Assembly: GCA_035263125.1 (NCBI GenBank)
Contig: DATFRP010000324.1
Location: 32,444 to 96,443 of the forward strand
DNA: 64,000 bases
Direction: 5' to 3'
From: Gp6-AA40 sp035263125
GTDB lineage: Bacteria > Acidobacteriota > Vicinamibacteria > Vicinamibacterales > UBA2999
Below are positions 61,401-64,000 of this stretch, piece after piece. Each line of letters begins with the position of its first letter. Position 1 is the first letter of the stretch. The notes under the pieces are model-generated. The model did not search any database, was not told where the DNA came from, and saw only the letters and a program-made list of their open reading frames with translations. A program made the translations under genes and the position numbers.

Positions 61401-61587
61401 CGCTTTCGACCTGCTCGGGCGCGGCGCCAGGCAGACGGGTCGTGACAGTCACCGTGGGGAAGTCGACTTGAGGCAGTCGGTCGACACCGAGTTGACCGAA
61501 GGCAAACGCGCCGACAACGGTCAACGAGAGGATGAGGACCGAAGCGAAGACAGGCCGACGGACGCAGAGCTCAGCGAGCCATTGCAT
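58441..61587 (-). CDS. RND efflux transporter, inner-membrane pump
   Basis: 1048 residues, HAE-1-type RND pump. First helix VRRPVFASVLILSLTVVGAF, VDRLPQVDFPTVTVTT, the proton-relay Asp pair in VGIVIDDAIVVLENIYR (helix 4), FTLTPTMCARWLK, a large periplasmic part, GVVKKNSILQIDHANQLRE and VIGGQTLVLTLTLLVTPVTYSLF near the C-terminus. It exports hydrophobic compounds, driven by the proton gradient, together with the adaptor at 61623-62825 and an outer-membrane factor not in the window. ATG at 61587, 35 bases after the adaptor stop. A TAG stop at 58441. Confidence 0.94.
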   Translation of the reverse strand: MQWLAELCVRRPVFASVLILSLTVVGAFAFGQLGVDRLPQVDFPTVTVTTRLPGAAPEQVESEVTDKVEEAVNTISGIDQLSSNSAEGISQVTVTFRLEKNADVAAQEVRDRINRILPLLPRTITQPTIEKQDPDAAPILTIAVTAKKPIREVTEYTDKVLRRRLESADGVGQVLVLGGRKRQINVWVDADRLRAYNLTVNDVSRALQAQNADVPGGRIDQGAQSITMRTRGRVDTPDEFGELVLRQVNGHPIKVSDVGRIDDGVAEATTLANINGDPTVLLQIRKQSGTNTVEVVNNVKERLEDIQAALPPGYDLRIVRNQAEFIEASFRSVEEHLIVGSFLAAFVVLLFLGNLRSTVIAAIAIPTSIIATFALVWYMGFTLNMLTMLALTLAVGIVIDDAIVVLENIYRFIEEKGMPPIKAAVEGTREIGLAVLATTLSLVAIFAPVGFMSGMVGRFMKSFGLTMAFAVMVSLLVSFTLTPTMCARWLKVKPRKEDESHHIHDSKHSKVFGPLDRVYTRMLEWSMAHRGLVAVFAVVVLFSSVPIFRVVNVNFTPTDDQSEFDVSLRAPEGTSLEATEVIANRVANAVRKLPEVSYTMITVAGDSAGTLNTASIYVRLKEIGDRSRDQFEIMDIVRNEVLPSSADKAVRTSLAAPGIGGGGGGGGQAQGDVMFVMQGPSLAELERASNALADSARAIPGLVDVDTSLRVGKPEMAVKLDRPKAADLGVQIADAAEALRLLVGGDQVTTYNEGGEQYEVHLRAQDQDRGSESAVGQLTVPSSRLGSVALENIASFSRGAAPSDIRRLNRQRQVTVAANLLPGTSQTAAQAKMSEAAAKLALGSEYRTGYQGRSRELNRTASAFLQALALSLIFMYLVLAAQFESWLHPVTILLSLPLTLPFALISILIFGQSLNIFSALGMLVLFGVVKKNSILQIDHANQLRETGLSARDAMVQACRDRLRPILMTTLAFVAGMVPLVITQGVGSATNHAIGFVVIGGQTLVLTLTLLVTPVTYSLFEDAREQRVVMRSFSWLRSKLPLANPVTPA

Positions 61588-61598
61588 AGTGCACCTTC

Positions 61599-61640
61599 GG
61601 GGTCAGACGCCGGAACGAGTCATCACCGGGGGCTGACCCC
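61599..61640. repeat. inverted repeat GGGGTCAG / CTGACCCC
   Basis: Eight-base perfect arms at 61599-61606 and 61633-61640 with a 26-base loop, in the gap between the pump and adaptor genes and reaching into the adaptor's last codons. It shares its core with the stronger element at 63525-63556, so a dispersed repeat family is possible. Confidence 0.5.
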
Positions 61641-62825
61641 CACGCCGTCGACCAGCTGGGTGATGTTGGTGGTGGCGACGCGCTCGTCCTTCTTGACGCC
61701 GCTCGTGACTTCAACGAGATCGTCGACCGCCTGTCCGACAGTGACGAGCCGTTCCTCGGCGCGGTTATTGGCAATCACGAACACGCGCGAGGTGCCCGAA
61801 ATCGTGCGAATCGCCGCTGCCGGCACCAGGATGCCGGGCATCTTCGACTCCTGTTCAATCCGCGCCGTCGCAAACGACCCGGGCTTGAGCGAGCCCTCGT
61901 CGTTGGGCACTACCGCTTCGACGATGAGCGTGCGAGAGTCGGCCTGGAGGGCCGGCGAGACGTAGCGCACCTGACCTGTGAAGGTCTTGCCCGGCGCCGT
62001 ATCCACTTCGAGCGAGACGGCACGACCGACGCCGACCTCCACGCTGTACTGCTGCGGCACGGTCAGTTGAAGTCGAAGCGGGCTGGTCCTCAGCACCGAG
62101 GCCACCTTCATGCCTTTCGTCACGTAGTCGCCCACCGAGACCATGCGTTCGCCGACCACTCCGGCAAACGGCGCACGAACGACCGTGTCGGCAAGCGCTT
62201 TTTTCGCAAGGCTCACACGCGCACGAGCCGCGAGCAGCGCCTGGTACTGCTGCATCGACGCATTGCGCGCGATGTCGTACTGACGACGGGAGACCTCGGC
62301 CTGCGCGCTGGTCTTGTCGAAGTCGGCCTGCGAGAGCAGCTTCTTCTCGAAGAGCATCTTCGCCCGATCGAAATCGCCCTCCGCCAGCGTGACGTTGGCG
62401 CGGGCGTTGGCCACTTCCGGCACCCGATCGATATTGAACGTCGCGCCCTCTCCGAGCCCAAGACGCTCTTCGAGCTGCGCGGCGTTGGCCTGAGCCTCCG
62501 TCGCCTGCGCCTCGGCTTCGGCGGCGGCGATGCGAATCAGATCCGATCCCTCGCCGACGCGCGTGCCCCGTTCGACGGGGGTCGCAACGACTCGACCCTG
62601 GATTTCAGCTGCGACGTCCGCTTGCTCCTGGGCGGCAAGCGTACCGGTGACTCGGATGAAGCGCGTGAGCGGACGCTCGACGGCTGGAGCAGTGGCAACA
62701 GTGACAGCAGCCGACGTCGCGGTCGAGGACTTTGCTTCGCCGGTCGTGCTGCGGCAGCCCGCGTTCAGAACAGGAAGAAGGAGTGAGATGAAGACGAAGG
62801 GGTACCGTAGGGTCCAGCGAGACAT
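61623..62825 (-). CDS. RND efflux periplasmic adaptor
   Basis: 400 residues, membrane fusion protein. The hydrophobic N-terminus ends at Cys24 (LNAGC), a possible lipoprotein site with an atypical Asn at -3. Barrel-sandwich halves (TGTLAAQEQADVAAEIQGRV and VVRAPFAGVVGERMVSVGDYV) flank a long coiled hairpin, rich in Ala and Gln (about 95-210). Then a beta-barrel domain (LRLQLTVPQQYSVEVGVG) and a membrane-proximal domain with VPAAAIRTISG. It links the pump 58441-61587 to an outer-membrane channel. ATG at 62825, first gene of the pair. Confidence 0.92.
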   Translation of the reverse strand: MSRWTLRYPFVFISLLLPVLNAGCRSTTGEAKSSTATSAAVTVATAPAVERPLTRFIRVTGTLAAQEQADVAAEIQGRVVATPVERGTRVGEGSDLIRIAAAEAEAQATEAQANAAQLEERLGLGEGATFNIDRVPEVANARANVTLAEGDFDRAKMLFEKKLLSQADFDKTSAQAEVSRRQYDIARNASMQQYQALLAARARVSLAKKALADTVVRAPFAGVVGERMVSVGDYVTKGMKVASVLRTSPLRLQLTVPQQYSVEVGVGRAVSLEVDTAPGKTFTGQVRYVSPALQADSRTLIVEAVVPNDEGSLKPGSFATARIEQESKMPGILVPAAAIRTISGTSRVFVIANNRAEERLVTVGQAVDDLVEVTSGVKKDERVATTNITQLVDGVGVSPR

Positions 62826-62882
62826 GAATCCCAGTACTCTACTGGACCCAGCAACGCGTTCACAATCCGAGGCAACCTCAGC

Positions 62883-63461
62883 TCATTCGCTCGCGGCGAG
62901 TGCTTTCGCGATCGCGGCGCGAAGCGCGGGGTCTTCCGGCGTCACCTGGCTCTCGAAGAACGCGACGATCTTTCCCTGTTTGTCGACGACGTACTTGCTG
63001 AAATTCCATGCTGGCAGTTTGCCCGAGCTTCCGAGGAACGTATACACGGGCGACTGGCCGGGGCCTTTCCTGGTCACGACCTTTTCGAACATCGGAAACG
63101 TCACGTCGTAGGTGAGCTTGCAGAAGGTCGCGATCTCCTGCGCGGTCCCGGGCTCCTGGCCGCCGAAGTCGTTGCTCGGGAACCCGAGCACGTTGAAGCC
63201 CTTGCTCTTCATCTCGCGCTGCAGCTTCTCGAGACCTTCATATTGGGGAGTGAAGCCGCATTTGCTGGCGACGTTCACCACCAGGCTCACCTTCCCTTTG
63301 TACTGGGCGAGGTTGCCGGGCTTCCCGTCGAGGCTCATGGTCTTCAGGTCGTAGAACGAGCTCACAGCACCTCCGCTTCCCTGCTGGGCTGAAGCGGGCC
63401 ACACGGCGCACAGCGCGGTCGCGGCCAGTGCCACGAACGTCACACGGACAATCGTCAGCAT
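62883..63461 (-). CDS. glutathione peroxidase family, secreted
   Basis: 192 residues. A signal peptide is likely at 1-25 (hydrophobic then ASA-QQ). Core: VNVASKCGFTPQY (peroxidatic Cys68 rather than Sec), GFPSNDFGGQEPG (Gln102), IATFCKLTYDV with a resolving Cys114, and WNFSKYVVDKQG (Trp152, Asn153). Presence of Cys114 suggests thioredoxin-type recycling. It reduces peroxides in the periplasm. ATG at 63461 with GGAG six bases before it. Separate transcription unit, 57 bases from the RND operon. Confidence 0.92.
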   Translation of the reverse strand: MLTIVRVTFVALAATALCAVWPASAQQGSGGAVSSFYDLKTMSLDGKPGNLAQYKGKVSLVVNVASKCGFTPQYEGLEKLQREMKSKGFNVLGFPSNDFGGQEPGTAQEIATFCKLTYDVTFPMFEKVVTRKGPGQSPVYTFLGSSGKLPAWNFSKYVVDKQGKIVAFFESQVTPEDPALRAAIAKALAASE

Positions 63462-63498
63462 AGGGGGCTCCTTCGCACCCGATTCTACCCGGATAGGG

Positions 63499-63520
63499 AC
63501 CGGGGACGGACCGGGGACGG
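63499..63520. repeat. tandem 11-base repeat, two copies
   Basis: ACCGGGGACGG is present twice in a row (63499-63509 and 63510-63520), directly before the inverted repeat at 63525-63556. Confidence 0.7.
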
Positions 63521-63524
63521 ATCA

Positions 63525-63556
63525 GGGTCTGACCCCGTGTGCCGCGGGTCAGACCC
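63525..63556. repeat. perfect inverted repeat, 11-base arms
   Basis: GGGTCTGACCC at 63525-63535 and GGGTCAGACCC at 63546-63556, separated by ten bases: a strong hairpin in either strand between divergent genes. It has no T-run for a classical terminator. The core matches that at 61599-61640, so a REP-like element is likely. Confidence 0.75.
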
Positions 63557-63559
63557 GCG

Positions 63560-63593
63560 TACAATGCGCGCGGCTTCGTCAACGATCGGGAGG
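63560..63593 (+). promoter_or_regulatory. -10 box and ribosome site of the DUF6152-like gene
   Basis: TACAAT at 63560-63565 is a good -10; the -35 would fall within the inverted repeat and is not recognisable. GGGAGG at 63588-63593 lies five bases before the ATG at 63599 and fixes that start over the longer frame from 63539. Confidence 0.6.
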
Positions 63594-63598
63594 CTCAG

Positions 63599-63994
63599 AT
63601 GAGGACGGTCTTCGCGCTGCTCTGCGGTGTTCTCGTTGGAACAGCCTCGGTGGCTGGCCATCATTCCTTCGCCGCTGAGTACGACGGCGACAAACCGGTC
63701 ACGGTTTCTGGCACGGTTGCCAAGATCGACTGGATGAACCCGCACATCTATTTCTACGTGGACGTCAAGGACGACAAGGGCGGCGTGACGCAGTGGAAGT
63801 TCGAGGGGTATCCGCCGAACATGCTCGTGCGGCAAGGCTGGACGCGCAACGTCTCGATGAAAGTCGGCGACAAGGTCACCGTCTTCGGCTGGCGGGCGCG
63901 CGTGAACCCGACCCAAGCAGCCTCGCGCAATGTGACCTTCGCCGATGGACACAAGCTGAACTCAGGTCCTCCCGCCGGTACGGGAGGACAGTAG
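63599..63994 (+). CDS. DUF6152-like secreted protein
   Basis: 131 residues. A signal peptide (about 1-20, FALLCGVLVGTASVAG) precedes HHSFAAEYDGDKPV at the mature N-terminus, then VTVSGTVAKIDWMNPHIYFYVDVKD, GWTRNVSMKVGDKVTVFGW and VTFADGHKL, the order of the DUF6152 family (small OB-like beta proteins, common in Acidobacteriota by my recollection). The function is unknown; HHSF and WMNPH suggest metal or ligand contact. A GGAGG just after the stop (63994-63998) suggests a following gene beyond the window in the same transcript. Confidence 0.8.
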   Translation: MRTVFALLCGVLVGTASVAGHHSFAAEYDGDKPVTVSGTVAKIDWMNPHIYFYVDVKDDKGGVTQWKFEGYPPNMLVRQGWTRNVSMKVGDKVTVFGWRARVNPTQAASRNVTFADGHKLNSGPPAGTGGQ

Positions 63995-64000
63995 GAGGCG

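Noticed and set aside
63525..63556. Inverted repeat as an insertion-sequence end
   Set aside because: No transposase or target duplication nearby; treated as a REP-like repeat instead.

Overview
The window is high-GC bacterial DNA, tightly packed, with GTG starts frequent among the genes. Many starts overlap the upstream stop as ATGA, GTGA or TGATG. No rRNA, tRNA, CRISPR array, insertion sequence or integrase was seen. An RND efflux pair, a Wzm/Wzt polysaccharide exporter and a DUF6152-type secreted protein point to a didermal bacterium. The DUF6152-like protein and overall style suggest Acidobacteriota (perhaps Vicinamibacteria-like), but this is inference, not proof.

About 50 kb (positions 3-49927) is a surface-polysaccharide locus. 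Its core is a leftward run of 29 genes from 38208 to 3. It holds nonulosonic (sialic-type) acid genes (one neuB, two neuC, two neuA), a dTDP-sugar epimerase-like protein, a nucleotidyltransferase, methyltransferases, a methyltransferase-GT2 fusion, a GT-C-like membrane protein, three paralogous polytopic membrane proteins and two small anchored ankyrin-like proteins. It also holds many copies of two protein families I cannot assign to a described system. Family 1 (11 copies in the window) looks like a GT-B glycosyltransferase with the signature SWD[NH]L-x-x-K, RPHP and GxNTSAxxEAAIxGRPV. Family 2 (4 copies) carries GPWxxEVGFExLYWxPF and FVGTxG. Two family 2 genes sit directly beside a family 1 gene with a 4-base overlap, and in one gene (19638-22310) the two are fused in one polypeptide, which suggests that they work together.

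To the right, one family 1 gene is inverted (38268-39845). A leftward operon follows (44574 to 39899): a winged-helix regulator with a Rossmann sensor-like domain, Wzt, Wzm, a PhyH-like dioxygenase and an FkbM-like methyltransferase. Its predicted promoter overlaps four alternating GTTCA/TGAAC half-sites spaced exactly 10 bases apart. A rightward membrane protein (44798-46243) and another leftward operon (49927 to 46226) follow. That operon starts with a family 1 protein fused to a degenerate FkbM domain, then a coupled 53-residue ORF and two methyltransferases.

From 50252 on the content becomes general: a 1385-residue secreted protein of twelve Ig-like repeats, NAD synthetase, PdxA, DNA polymerase III delta', an RND pump with its adaptor, a glutathione peroxidase and the DUF6152-like protein. 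Working model (inference): sugars are activated, including CMP-nonulosonate; a battery of family 1 and 2 enzymes assembles a long heteroglycan; methyl and hydroxyl modifications are added; Wzm/Wzt exports it; and the winged-helix protein controls export gene expression.
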